Assembly (NCBI GenBank): GCA_007570785.1
Contig: ML660211.1
Location: forward strand, 6,414,774 to 6,478,773
DNA length: 64,000 nt
Direction of reading: 5' to 3'
Origin: Antilocapra americana
Taxonomy: Eukaryota; Chordata; Mammalia; Artiodactyla; Antilocapridae
Under the pieces are notes generated by a model. It was given only the letters and a program-made list of their open reading frames with translations. It ran no database searches and was not told the origin of the DNA. Positions 45,485 through 58,939 of the stretch are shown here, one piece after another; position 1 is the first letter of the stretch, and each line of letters opens with the position of its first letter. The translations under genes were made by a program, and so were the position numbers.

Positions 45485-45775
45485 TTATTTTATTCTTTTT
45501 GTTTCGATGGTGAATGGAATTGTTTCCTTAATTTCTCTTTCTGATTTCTCACTGTTAGTGTATAGGAATGCCAGGGATTTCTGTGTGTTGATTTTATATC
45601 CTGAAACTTTGCTATATTCACTGATTAGCTCTAGTAATTTTCTCGTAGAGTCTTTAGGGTTTTCAATATAGAGGATCATGTCATCTGCAAACAGAGAGAG
45701 TTTTACTTCTTCTTTTCCAGTCTGGATTCCTTTGATTTCTTTATCTGCTCTGATTGCTGTGGCCAAAACTTCCAA
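45485..45775 (-). pseudogene. L1 ORF2 reverse transcriptase fragment with FADD
   Basis: A 96-codon minus frame from L1 ORF2p: [74 protein letters not shown]. The catalytic FADD motif is intact. ORF2p copies L1 and SINE RNA into the genome, but this piece lacks the endonuclease, most of the polymerase and the C-terminus. It is separated from the upstream frame at 45851-46081 by a stop and frame change. Confidence 0.95.
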
Positions 45776-45850
45776 AACTATGTTGAATAGTAGTGGTGAG
45801 AGTGGGCACCCTTGTCTTGTCCCTGATTTCAGGGGGAATGCTTCCAGTTT

Positions 45851-46560
<710 letters not shown>

Positions 46561-46562
46561 AA

Positions 46563-46660
46563 ATGTGTGTGTGTGTGTGTGTGTATGTGTGTGTGTGTGT
46601 GTGTGTGTATAATATATGTATATATATATATATGTATATATATGTAATGTAATGTATATT
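46563..46660. repeat. (TG)n-(TA)n compound microsatellite
   Basis: TG units to about 46609 with one TATG break, then TA units and a short GTAATGTAATGTA end. Confidence 0.96.
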
Positions 46661-47455
46661 TTAGTAAACATTCATTGATATACTCATTTGTAATCACTTC
46701 TTAGCATTAATCCAAATAAATTCCTTTATAGATACACATCTGCTTTGATGGTTGTGATCTTTTAAATTTACTGCAATAAAATCATTGAACATATACTACC
46801 ACACTTTAAACATGTTTGTACAAATTCCTAAAAATGCATTTGCTTTGCCAAAATGCATGTGTATTTTAAAAACTATATAGAACTTGAAGTTTAATACTGC
46901 AGATTGTGTGTAAACATTTATCTCTCTTTTCTATGAAGACAGAATTATTAGCAAGGCAATAAAAGAAGTAAAATCTTACAACAAGAAAGAGAAAAGAACA
47001 AAGGGGGGATTAGCAGTCCATGTATTTTGAAGTTAGAATGAAAACAGGCAATTATTCAGAAAATTTATCTACAAACAAACAAAAGTAGGGAGCAACCATG
47101 CAAAGTCAATGAATATTGAAAAGAACATATCCAATCCAAAAGTACAATGAACAAAATGCCTCAGGATGGCAGCTGTTCTATAGGTTTAGCAACATATCAG
47201 AGTGGTTTGAGGGAAAAAAAACAGGAAGCCAGACCCAGATGGTTAGGGAGAAAAAAGAGGACTCATTAAAAGGCATAACACAGTGGAAATTCTGAGAAGA
47301 TTTAGGTATATGATGAAGCTAAAAAGTTTTTGAAAACTGGACTATTTTGAAACTTGATACAAAAAAAAGAGGAGATGAGAATGGAAATTAATATGGTTCA
47401 TATCATAATAATTGATGCCTATAATATTTGGAATAAAAAATTAACTGTTCAAAAA
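46661..47455. other. Unassigned AT-rich DNA
   Basis: No gene recognised. Part may be older L1, because L1 ORF2 sequence begins at its right edge. Confidence 0.45.
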
Positions 47456-48305
47456 TGTAAAAATAATTATAAACCATGACAAAGCAGCATTAATCCAGGT
47501 AATCAAGTCTGGTTAAACATTCAAAATTCAACTAATATAATCTACCACATAAACAGACATGGTCATATCAGTAGATGGAGAAAAATATTTGACAAATATC
47601 AACATTCATTCATGATTTAAAAATCTCAGTATACCAACAACAGAGAGAAAGCTTCCCAATAGTATAAAGATTATCTACAAAAAATGTATCCAACATCACA
47701 TTCAACAGTTTAAAAAACTCAAATCTCTCCTATAAGATCAAGTACATGGCAAACATGTTCCCCTCTCATCACTGCTTTTCAATATCCTACTGCAAGTAAT
47801 TGTCATGCAGTAAGTCAAGAAAAGGAAATAATAGGCATACCGATTGGGATGGAGGCCATAAAATTGTTTTTGTTTACAAATAACATCATCATTTACGTAG
47901 AAAGTCCCAATTAATGGACAAAAACCTCTGGAATTAACAATTATCAGAAGATTGTGTGATAAAAAGTCAACTGCTTTTCCATATAGCAACAATGAACAAG
48001 TGAAATTTAATTAAAAATATAGTATCATTTTCAATAATACTCCAAAAAGTGAAATACTGATGTATAAATCTAATAAAGTATGAACAAGATCTATACAAGG
48101 AAAACTACAAAACTCTGAAAAATACAATCAAAGAGAATTTAGATAAATGGAAAGAATTCCATGTTCACAGTAGAAAGAATCAAAATTGTCAAGATGTCAG
48201 TTCTTTCCAGCTTGATCTATACAGTCAATGCCACCCCCACCAAAATCCTAGCAAGTTATCTTGTAAATATCAAGAAACTGATTCTAAAGTTTATACAAGG
48301 AGGCA
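47456..48305 (+). mobile_element. Ancient L1 ORF2 fragment
   Basis: Follows L1 ORF2 order on the plus strand: ATAAACCATGACAAAGCAGC, GACATGGTCATATCAGTAGA, GTACATGGCAAACATGTTCC, ATCTATACAAGGAAAACTAC, AAGATGTCAGTTCTTTCCAG, CAATGCCACCCCCACCAAAA. It is old, with all frames broken. Its right end meets a SINE. Confidence 0.88.
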
Positions 48306-48307
48306 AG

Positions 48308-48533
48308 TGAAAAGTGAAAGTGTTAGTTGCCCAGTCGTGTCCAACTCTTGGCAACGCCATTGACTGTAGCTTTCCAGGCTCCTCTGTCCATGGAACTCTC
48401 CAGGCAAGAATACTGGTGTGGGTGTCCATGCCCTCCTCCCTTATCTTCCTGACCCAAGGATTGAACCCACATTCTCCGTGTTTCCTGCATTGGCAGGTGG
48501 ATTCTTTACCACTGAGCCACTTGGGAGACACGA
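48308..48533 (-). mobile_element. Bov-tA SINE, full length
   Basis: Minus-strand copy: GAAAGTGTTAGTTGCCCAGT at the left, CACTGAGCCACTTGGGAGAC at the right. Confidence 0.94.
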
Positions 48534-50009
48534 AATAAAACATTGTACTATTTAAATTACTGTTTCATGTCATGTGATTTAGGAGGACTGTTGGTTAACT
48601 TTGTAAGGCATTCCAATGAAGCCTTAGAAGTTACATCATTCATCATTTTGGTAAGTAATTCATTGTTTTTTAAAAGTAAAATCTTTTAAACAACTTAAGC
48701 TGTAGTACAGCAATAACAAAATTTTTGGTAATCTGTTTTAATAAGGTGACTGAAAATAAGACCCAGAAATAGTTGTCAATCCAAGGAGATCATGAAAGTA
48801 ACTATCAAACTTTGAAATTTATAATTAAAGTCTTTTTAAAAAACGTATTTGCCACCTACTTTTTGTCTTCTATTGGCATTACACATGGCCATACTCAAAA
48901 ACATTTACTGGGTTATTAAAAAAAATACAAGATTAAATAAAAGGAATTCGTAGATAAATCAACTAAATTGAAACTTATATAATATTATTAATAAGTACTT
49001 CTTTGCTGATGTTCTGATATTTCAAGACTTTTTAACAAAAGTGCGATTTCATTTGGCTTGAGAACCAAAATGGTTTTAAATTGTGAAAATTTTTCATCTC
49101 TTCTTTCCTCACCTCTGTATTTCTTTCTTTTATCTATTCTTATTTATTGTGCCAAAAGATGTATTCAGAACTAATGCTATTTTCTGGGAGTTTATGACAC
49201 AGAGGAAATTGGAGGGGGAAAAAAAAAAAACTTCAGGCAGAAAAAGCAAGAGTGTATCATAGAAGGAGAAAAGGTCATAAAAACAAAAGACTGAATATGC
49301 TGAAACAAAACTAAGAATGCTGTATAATTTTCCTTAGAGCTGACTCTGCGTACAAATTGTCTATATGAAAATGCTTGCCATATCACTTCATTCTGGGCTT
49401 CTGAGAAAGGGTTTTGTAGAGTTGTAAAATAATATGATGATACTATCAAATACACTGTTTAGATTAGAAACCTAACTCAGTAAATTTACCAGACATTACA
49501 AACGCTTAGTCATAGAGATTCAGAATGGCTAATGAAAGATTCCTGTAAACCTAACTGGAAACACTGCAAGTAAAATTAACACCAATTTTTAGAGTTCATT
49601 AGTTTTCTATTAAATCCTACAATATTTCTAATATTTCTAAGCTCTTCAAAATGGAATATATGGCAAATGGCATTTAAATGATTTTGCAGACTACAGACAA
49701 AGAAAAATCGCTAATTATTTTTATTATTCTATTAGAAGGAAATGAAACATATGTTTCATTTCAAGTGTTAAAATTCAGTATTCCATACAGATTCCACCAA
49801 GAGACATAAATGTAGTAATACATCATTACTGATTGATTTTACAAATCAATATAAGTAATATTTCCATACAATAATTTTAACCAATATATTGGTTCATATG
49901 GATATACATATATACTTGCTTAGAGGATTATAAAATACAATAGGCATTTGCATTTCTATGTAGCTTTCTGCAAATGTACACTAAGGAGTATTTTTTATAG
50001 TCTAACATC
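48534..50009. other. Unassigned AT-rich DNA
   Basis: About 1.5 kb without recognisable gene or repeat. Confidence 0.5.
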
Positions 50010-50218
50010 AGGGTTTCACAGGTGGCTCTGTAGTAAAGAATCTGTCTGCCATTGCAGGAGACAGGGATTCTATCCCTGGGTTGGGGAGATCCCCTGCAGA
50101 AGGAAATGGCAGCCCACTCCAGTATTCTTGCCTGGAAAATTCCATGAACAAAGGAGCCTGAAGGGCTACAGTCCATGGGGTCAAAAAGGGTCAGACACAC
50201 AGTCAACAACAGCAACAA
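50010..50218 (+). mobile_element. Bov-tA SINE, full length
   Basis: Plus-strand copy: GGGTTTCACAGGTGGCTCTG, CATTGCAGGAGACAGGGATT, GGAAATGGCAGCCCACTCCA, GGCTACAGTCCATGGGGTCA, tail CAACAACAGCAACAAAG. Confidence 0.94.
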
Positions 50219-51235
50219 AGTTTAACATAGCATTTAACAATATTTTAGAACATTTGTTTTATTTCAGATATTTTAAATTATTTCAGTTTTACAGTGGGTT
50301 TGAATTAAGTCACATATGAATCAAAGTTGATAAACAGAGATGGTCTGTACAATGAAGGAAGACTGTGCCCTTCTCTTTTTTTGAATTAACATGAACATAA
50401 CTGAAGGTCATAGTATCTGGATTTAAGTATCTAACTGTGTGTTTGCTGTGCAGAGAAAATGTACAGCTCCATATGTTCTGATGGCTTATTATTGTACTGT
50501 TGCTTTGGATAGGCTTATACATTTCATTGCAAGTCCCAAACCTAGAATATACACAAGAAAATCTCCTACAGCGTGATTTCAGTATTTGCAGTGTCAAATA
50601 ACCTTGCTTCCTAAAATCTGTGGTGCTATCTATATAGATTTTTTGTACTGTAAAAATGTTAGCAGTTGATAAATGTAAGCCTGTAAGAAAAAAACAAAGA
50701 AGAACAGTTAATTGGTTCTTTGTTATTCTAATGTGGTATGAGACTAAAATTTTTAAAAAAACTCAAAGAGAGTAACACAATAGTTGCCATTCACTTTTGT
50801 TTATGAAACTCAATAACCAAGCCCTCCTCCCAAAATTGGAAATATCATGTGTTAGTATTCTTTCCAAAATATAGCTTTCCATTTTAAAATTTTTTTCAAA
50901 TTTTCCTCATAAATAAAGATGAATCTCTGAAAATCATATTGAAAACAGAACATGTTTTTACAATTCTAAAGTACTTTAGAAGACACATGAAATATAAAAC
51001 ATAACTAGTATATTTTTTCTAAAAGACATGTTTTTGTGTTAATAAGTGTAAAATTTAAAAATATAATTTAAGGATGAGCCAAGTTGAAATTCAGGGACTG
51101 CATTTACTGTCCCACTTGAAGCAACTGACATGTTGTAAGGAACATATGAAAGAACGGTTTTTAGCTTTGAACCTCAAGGAGCACAGGACAGAGATCCCTC
51201 AGTGAAAGGCCTTTATGAAGTGAACCTTTAATTGT
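50219..51235. other. Unassigned AT-rich DNA
   Basis: No gene or named repeat. The 95-codon minus frame at 50310-50597 has no recognisable features. Confidence 0.5.
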
Positions 51236-53150
51236 CACAGTTTACTCACTTGGATTCCCAGGCTGCAACACAAGGAAGGAAACCCAGATGGAGCCTTGGA
51301 TCTTCCTGAGTTAAGTAGATGGAGCTGGGCTTCCAAGAAATCCAAGGAAGCCAGACTTCTCAAGTGAGCTGGAGAGAGGCAGAGCAAAAGAGAGGGTGCT
51401 CTGCCCTGCACATCTGTAGGTTAGTAGGGAATTATCTGAAGCCAGAGGAAGTACCACACAAAAGAAGCTGATCATAGTCTCACGACCCAGAGTAGAAAAC
51501 CTCATGATTTACCAGAAATCTAGTACACATAAGGTTATTAGCTCAGAAGTATGGTCAAGTTGGCACTAAACTAAAGGCTGCGACAGTGCCACAAAGCTTA
51601 AAATAAGCCTCAAAAGGATCAGTCTGTTTCAGATTAGCTTAACTGCAACACAAAAATGCTTAAGAATATCCATAGGGTTGTAAAGACACCCAGCACTAAA
51701 CAAGGTAAATTTCACAAGCTCTGGCTGCCAATAAGATTACCAGACATTGAAAGAAGCAGGGGAACAATGAAGAAGAAATCAGTAAATTGAAACAGACTAA
51801 AATGAAAAAAAAAAAAAAAGTTGATAGACAGGAACATAAACACAGTTGTAAGTCTGTATTCCACATATTCAAGAAGATAGAGGAGAGATTAACCCCAAGA
51901 AGTAGAAACACTGAAAGTACAATAAAGATTCAAAGAAAATTTCAATAGGTGAAAACTATAATGTCTGAAATGAAAATTCACTAAATACAATTAAGGTAGA
52001 TTAGCTATTTTAGAGAATATAAATAGCAAGTTTGAATATGTATTAATAAAAACTATTCATTTATAAGAATTTAAATAAAAAATTTGGCAGCATATCAGAA
52101 GGAACAATGAGTTAACTTGGTAAACTCAAATATCAAAAATGAAATAACTGTATTAAAAAAGAATTTGATTATAACTCAAAGAACAAAATATATGAGTCTT
52201 CCCTGATATAACTAAATAACTGAATAAATGAAAGAGGAGAAAGGATACTTTAACCTTGAGAATTGTTCCAGACTACCTTGAGTAAACGTAGATGGGATGA
52301 GGAAAACAGAAAGTCGCAATTAGAACATCACAGCGATAATCTTTGCAGGCAAGACCTAATAGTAGATACTAAAACTAGCAGGCAAAAGTTAGAAGGAAGT
52401 AGAATATTTGCAAAACTTTAAGTATACCTCCATGATATTTATTAAATACAAAAGGAAAACCGTAAATTTGTAGAAGAAAAATCCAACAGATGCTTTCTAA
52501 ACAAGTGATCTATTTATTTTAATATATCCAGTAAATGTCATATTCCTATGAAACACCACTTGAAGTCACACACTGAGAAGAGCACTCTACTTTATGGGGC
52601 TCTTGTCCAAAATATATAGTTTCCACCTAATCATGAGGAAATACCTGACAAATCTGAACTGAGGGATACTCTAGAAAATTACAGATAGATACTCTTTAAA
52701 ATGTCAAAGCAAAGAGAGACCAGGAAAGACTGTCAGAGATTGGAAAAGACCAGGAGACAAAAATATATATATATAAAATGTGGGAAGATGAATTGGATCC
52801 TAAACTAGTGAAATGACACTGAATAAAAGACTAGACATTAGCGGAAAACTTTAAGACAAAAGTTATTATAGAAAAAAAAATGTTAATGAAGGCAAAATAA
52901 AGACTTTACAGACAGATGAAAGTTGAAAAAGTCATTATCAGTAGAACTTTTTTGCAAGAAATCTAGAAATTCCTTCAAGAAGAGGAATGATGGTACCAAA
53001 TGTAAATTAGATCTAATCAAACAGCCCCATAAATTAAATGCACAAGTAAATATACAATATTGCTCTAATTTTAAATTTTTCATTAACATATGTATGTGTA
53101 TAGACTAGTCAGTATGCTTTATGGAACACTAGGATGCATGAAGAGTAAAA
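51236..53150 (+). mobile_element. Ancient HAL1/L1M-like element, decayed
   Basis: The left part (GAAACCCAGATGGAGCCTTG, AGAAGCTGATCATAGTCTCA) resembles an old L1 5' UTR. Then GATTACCAGACATTGAAAGA and AGATAGAGGAGAGATTAA fit the start of an L1M/HAL1 ORF1. Near the right end, AAGGCAAAATAAAGACTTTA, ATCAGTAGAACTTTTTTGCA and GATGGTACCAAATGTAAATT fit the ORF1 end and 3' region. HAL1 is an L1 relative with ORF1 only. No frame survives. The middle (about 52240-52860, with GGAAATACCTGACAAATCTG and GAATTGGATCCTAAACTAGT) may be a different old repeat inserted into it. Confidence 0.55.
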
Positions 53151-53209
53151 TGCATGATAATAACACCTAAACCCTAAGAGAAGGGAAATTAATAGACTCT
53201 ATTTAAGGT

Positions 53210-53341
53210 TCCTAGAGAAGGGCATGGCAACCACTCCAGTATTCTTGCCTGGAGAATTCCATGGACAGAAGAACCTGTCCCAGGCTACAGTTCATGGGGT
53301 CACAGAGTTGGACACAACTGAATGACTAAATAACAGCAGCA
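53210..53341 (+). mobile_element. Bov-tA SINE, body only
   Basis: Plus strand: AGAGAAGGGCATGGCAACCA, GCCTGGAGAATTCCATGGAC, GTTGGACACAACTGAATGAC, tail AACAGCAGC. The tRNA-like head is missing. Confidence 0.93.
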
Positions 53342-53435
53342 TACGTGTGAAATGGTGCAATTAGTTAAATAATCAGTTGTATACTATGACATACAAAGTG
53401 GTATGAAAGCCCAGAGGGCAACATCTGATGAAGTA

Positions 53436-53439
53436 TAAG
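53436..53439 (+). repeat. 4-base target-site duplication, left
   Basis: TAAG directly before the LTR start TGTTAACAG; the other copy is at 53875-53878. Confidence 0.65.
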
Positions 53440-53874
53440 TGTTAACAGAGACCTGCCCCAAGGCCACAGGTGTGAGGCCCTGGACCAAGGTCCCAGAAGC
53501 AGAGCCCAGAACCAAGGTCACCTCTGAAGCTGACTGAATCCCTTGGTGACCTTGCCAAAAGCCCCTTAGTCATCACTAACAAGCTTCCTGACTCCCAGTT
53601 AGGCAAAGATGCCCACTCCAGTAAGCACTGGGTGATAGCACCCCAACCAGTCACCTAATGCTAACCTTCCAACAGGAATTTTCTTTGTTTCTTGAGGCTA
53701 TCAAAACTGGCTATTAACTCACGAAAACTGAAGTCTTTCCCTAGTCTGTGAGGAGGTCGGTCCACAGAGCTCACAGTGCCCACTTTACCTCTGCTCTTTT
53801 TTCTTAATAAACACACTCCCTTCTGAAATGCTCTATGTCTGGATATTCTTTTCCAACCTGTGCTCAGACTCGCT
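53440..53874 (+). mobile_element. Solo LTR of an endogenous retrovirus (class I-like)
   Basis: Starts TGTTAACAGAGACCTGCCCC. It contains the polyadenylation signal AATAAA at 53806-53811 followed by a TCTGGATATTCTTTT stretch, and ends near CTCAGACTCGCT. It is GC-richer than the surroundings. A 4-base flanking duplication (TAAG) and the lack of internal retroviral sequence fit a solo LTR left by recombination between the two LTRs of a provirus. The terminal CA seems to have mutated. Confidence 0.75.
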
Positions 53875-53878
53875 TAAG
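53875..53878 (+). repeat. 4-base target-site duplication, right
   Basis: TAAG directly after the LTR. Confidence 0.65.
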
Positions 53879-55899
53879 AGTAAGAATACTAAACAAAATC
53901 ATAAAAATATTCAATTCCAGATTAGGCAGGAGAAGAGGAAAAGAGAAACACAATAAAGACTCCCAATGTGGACTGATGAAACAGCAACATACAGTGGACA
54001 GTTTGCACAAAACAAAACAAAAAAAATGAACATAAACTAACCAAAGTAAATATAAACACACGTTAAGTAGGTTAACTTAACTTAATCTTGTGGATAAATA
54101 TATATCAAGCTAATGCTAATCAAAAATACGTTTTAGTTGCTATATTAATAAAAGACAAAGTAGATTATCAGAAAAAAGAATGTTACCAGGGATAATGAAG
54201 TCATTTCATAGTAATAAGGTTTCAATTCACAAAAACATAACAATCCTATACATGCATACACCTGGTCATGTTTTCACAAGAGTGTGTGTGTGTATGTATA
54301 TATATATGTATATGTATATAAAATATATGTTTATCAATTTTTATATTTTGAAGATATGAAATACATTATATCCTTATTATGCTCCAATAAAGTTAGAAGA
54401 AATCTTTAAAAAAACAAAAGTTTAAAAAAACAAAACAAAAAAACAGGAAAATATGAGTGGTCTTAAAGATGCTAAAATAATGTGTATCATTTTGTAAATT
54501 AGAATATCACTAATCAGATAAATCAAAAATATCACAATATAGTTACCTTTAAATACTTTAATTGTGTAAGGGTCCATTTGTTAGCCATAATAAAATAAAA
54601 ATAGCACTAAAAATAACAGTTATGATACTGAAGAACTGTGAGAGTCAAGGACCATTACCACCTTAATAAACCTTTTGTAATTAATTTAATCTTCTGGAAA
54701 CAATACTATAAAGTTTCTAACCCTGAGTTTACTCTAGGCCATTTAAAGATGTCCCTGTTAGATGTCTGATATTTTGGAAAGAGTCAAAGGTATCTGAACA
54801 ACAATCAAATGCACATCTGATTTAACAAAATAGTTTAACAAGACAAATTGTTTTTCCAGAGTTGCAGTCAAAATAGTGAAATAAGAGCCATTTCAGTCTT
54901 TTAATTGGCTTACGAATGTAGGATTAAATGGTAGAAACAAGCAATATATAATGAAAAGCAAAGTGGCATTTTTTCAAAATAATATAAAATTTAAGTGGTG
55001 AAATTAAAATGTATTAAAATCATTAATTATTTTTAATTTTAAGTCATGCATTACTATTTCTTATTGCTGGGTAATACTCCACTGAGTCAGACTACTGGCA
55101 AGGGTATCAAAAACCTACAACTATGTGGTAGGACTAGTTAGAGTGACAAACTGATGTATTTCCAGCAGTCATACATGGGGATTAATTTAAATAATAAGAC
55201 CAAATCAGTAACTTATGACTGTTTATAACTAGTAAACTATGACTAGTTCATGTATGTTCTGAAGAGTTTATAATAAGGATACTTCAGAAATATGATTTAT
55301 TACATTAAATGGAGATAGGTAAAATGCTCAGGGTTTCCATATAGAAAATTAAATTCAAGGTTGAAATCTATGTCCCCATTTGCACTAGGGTGTTTACTAG
55401 AAAAAAGGAAAGCAACAAAAATAAGTTTAACTTATACTACATTTAATGGCTCCCCCAGGGTTAGAATGCTTATGCAATAAAATCCTGCCTTTGCCAAGAG
55501 ATTCTTTTCTTTCCTCGTGTGTGTCATATAAAATGGACTCTTAACAAATGTAATCCTTCTTAATGTGCTCAGTTAAAAAAAAAAAAAACACCCTGGGGAA
55601 AATGGGTAAGACTATAAGAAACACTTTTTCTCTAATCAAGAAAATAATGCTTAAGAAGTTATAAATGTCACAAAATTGTGGAAGGAATAAATTTGTAGCA
55701 TAGTAGATTAGTGAACAAATTTTCAATCACTGTTTTTCAAATAATTTTAGAGTATTTTATTTCCCTTATAATTATTTTTAATTTTTAAATAAAATTAATT
55801 AAAATAGTTATTTTGAAGTTGCTCTAAGTGCTATGACACATGTGAATCTTTCTTTAGTAAATTTTAAATGTACACAGCATTTACAGTTAGATTTAAAAG
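53879..55899. other. Unassigned AT-rich DNA
   Basis: About 2 kb with no gene or named repeat; TG/TA microsatellite at 54282-54325 and A-rich runs at 54408-54445. Confidence 0.5.
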
Positions 55900-56770
55900 A
55901 CTATCAAGAGAATGGAAAGGCAAGTAACATAATTAGAGACGTTTGGAAATACATATTTGACAAGCATTCATCATAAAAAAGCATCCTCAACTCTATAAGA
56001 AAAAGACAATTCAATGAAAAAATGAACAAAAGACTTGAATAGCCACTAAACAAAAGATATCCTACTGGGTAAAAACGTAGGGAAAGTGTTCAGTGTCATT
56101 AGTTATCAAGGACACGCAAAATGAAACCATAATGGAATTACTGTAAGCACCCACCAGAATATGGGGAGAAAACAGCTGAACAATACTAAACATTAGTAAT
56201 GATGGAACAACTGAATCTTTCACACATTTCTGGTGAGAAATTTAATTGGTACAAGCCCTGTTGGGAACCTTTTGGCAACATCTATTAAACCTCTTTATGC
56301 TTGCTGTATATGCGGACGCAGCAAATCTTCCTCCTTGGGGAGGCCCTTAGAGCCACACATATATCCCCGTACCAAAAAGCATATACAAGTATGATCGTGG
56401 CAATCCTACTCGCAAGTTATACGTGATAGCACCTCAAATGCCAGCAACTATTAAATGGGATGAATACATTAGAAGATGGACAAACAATGCAATTCAATAT
56501 AGCAAAGAAAAAGCACATACATGTGATATAAGTAACAACATGAATGAATCTCATAAACATGATGCTAGATGCAAGGAAGAAAATGCTGACGACTACATGC
56601 TGTTTATAATATTTAATAAAAGGAATAATCTCCATCATGGGGATAATTGAAACTATGGCGGTTCCCACAGGTGGTATTTGCAAGGGAATATGAAGAGGAC
56701 TTGCAAAACATTGTTATTTTGTGTCATGTTTAAGTTTACAAAAATTGATCAATATATTTATTTACATATC
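55900..56770 (+). mobile_element. Ancient L1 (L1M type), ORF2 end to 3' UTR
   Basis: Plus-strand order of an old L1 C-terminus: AATGAACAAAAGACTTGAAT, TAGTTATCAAGGACACGCAA, CTCAAATGCCAGCAACTATT, GCACATACATGTGATATAAG, ACAACATGAATGAATCTCAT, then GCGGTTCCCACAGGTGGTAT. Very diverged. Confidence 0.78.
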
Positions 56771-57627
56771 TCCCTTTGCTAAGTTCCCATTTAAATATAA
56801 TGCATATTTTTTCTGCTAAAATGTCATTTTCTTACAGATTTGAAGAAGTATATAATAAATTCTATGCATAAGTACTTCATCAAACATATTATGCAAATGA
56901 AAATATATGAGAAAAAGATAATATATATAAAATCAGTTCAGTTCAGTCACTCAGTCATGCCTGACATTTTGTGACCCCATGGACTGCAGCACACCAGGAT
57001 TTCCTGTCCATCACCAACTCCTGGAGCTTACTCAAACTCATATCCATCGAGTCAGCGATGCCATCCAACTATCTCATCCTCTGTCATCCCCTTCTCCTCC
57101 CATCTTAAAATTACACAACACTAAGGTCTTTTGCCAATGAGTCAGTTCTTCACATCAGAGGGCCAAAGTATTGGAGTGTCAGCTTTAGCATCAGTCCTTC
57201 CAATGAATATTCAGGATTGATTTCCTTCAGGATGGACTGGTTGGATCTCCTTTCAGTCCAAGGGACTATCAAGAGTCTTCTCCAACATCACAGTTGAAAA
57301 GCATCAATTATTCAGTGTTCAGCTTTCTTTATAGTCCAACTCTCACATCCATACATGACTACTGGAAAAACCATAGCTTTGACTAGACGGAACTTTGTTG
57401 GTAATGCCTCTGCTTTTTAATATATGGTAAAGGTTGGTCATAGTTTTCTTCTGAGGAGCAAACACCTTCTGATTTTATGGCTGCAATCACCATCTGCAGT
57501 GATTTTGGAGCCTAAGAAAATAAAGTCTCTCACTGTTTGCATTGTTTCCCCATCTATTTGCCATGAAGTGATGGGACCAGATGCCATGATCTTACTTTTC
57601 TGAATGTTGAGCTATACGTCAACTTTT

Positions 57628-57819
57628 TCACTCTCTTTCTTTCAGTTTCATCAAGAGGCTCTTTAGTTCTTCTTCACTTTCTGCCATAAGGATGGTGTCA
57701 TGTGCATATCTATGGTTACTGATATTTCTCCCGACAGTCTTGATTCCAGCTTGTGCTTCTTCCAGCCCAGCATTTCTCATGATGTACTCTACATATAAGT
57801 TAAATAAGCAGGGTGACAA
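57628..57819 (-). pseudogene. BovB reverse transcriptase fragment with altered YADD
   Basis: A 63-codon minus frame: CLFNLYVEYIMRNAGLEEAQ, AGIKTVGRNISNHRYAHDTI, LMAESEEELKSLLMKLKE. The catalytic motif reads YAHD, so the first of the paired aspartates is histidine and the enzyme would be dead even with the frame restored. It belongs to BovB copy C. Confidence 0.93.
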
Positions 57820-58753
57820 TATACAGCCTTGACATACTCCTTTCCCAATTTGGAACCAGTCTGTTGTTCCATTTCCAGTTGTAATTGTTGCTTCCTGACC
57901 TGCATACAGATTTCTCAGGAGACAGGTCAGGTGGTCTGGTATTCCTATCTCTTGAATGTTCCACAGTTTGTTCTAATCTACACAAAGGCTTTTGTAGAGT
58001 CAATAAAGAAGAAGTAGGTATTTTTCTAGAACCTTCTTGCTCTTCCTATGATGCAACGGATGTTGGCAATTTGATCTCTGGTTCCTTTGACTATTCTAAA
58101 TCCAGCTTGAACATCAGGAATTTGACAGTTCACGAACTGTTGAAGCCTGGTTTAGAGGGTTTTGAGCATTCCTTTGCTAGTGTGTGAGATGAGTGCAATT
58201 GTGCAGTAGTTTGAACATTCTTTGCCATTGCCTTTCTTTGGGATTGGGATGAAAACTGACCTTTTCCAGTCCTTTGGCCACTGATCAGTTTTCCCAGTTT
58301 GCCTGCATATTGAGTGCAGCACTTTAACAGCATCATCTTTTAGGATTTAAATTAGCTCAACTGGAATTCTATCACCTCCACTAACTTTGTTCATAGTGGA
58401 GGCCCACTTGACTTCACATTATAGGATGTTTGGCTCTAGGAAAGTGATAAGACCATCCTGGTTATCTGGGTCATGAAGATCTTTTTTATCTCGTCCTTCT
58501 GTGTATCTTTGCCATCTCTTCTTACTATCTTCTGTTAAGTCCATACCATTTCTGCCCTTTATTGTGCTCATCTTTGCATGAAATGTTCACTTTGTATCTC
58601 TAACTTTCTTGAAGGAATCTCTAGTTTTTCCCATTCTATTGTTTCCCTCTATTTCTTTGCACTGATCACTGAGGAAGTCTTTCTTATCTCTCGTTGCTAT
58701 TCTTTGGAACTTTGCATTCAAATGGATGTATCTTTCCTTTTCTCCTTTGCCTT

Positions 58754-58939
58754 TCAATTTTCTTCTTTCTCAGCTCCTTTTAAGACCTCCTCAGACAACC
58801 ATTTTGCTTTTATGTATTTCTTTTTCTTGGAAATGGTCTTGATCAATGCCTCCTTTACAATGTCATGAACCTCTGTCCATAGTTCTTCAAGCACTCTCTC
58901 TATCAGATATAATCCTTTGAATCTATTTGTCACTTTCAC
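58754..58939 (-). pseudogene. BovB linker fragment
   Basis: A 61-codon minus frame: NRFKGLYLIERVLEELWTEV, HDIVKEALIKTISKKKKYIK, AKWLSEEVLKG. This is the lysine-rich region between the endonuclease and the RT of BovB copy C, and it is homologous to the plus-strand fragment at 22293-22526. Confidence 0.9.
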
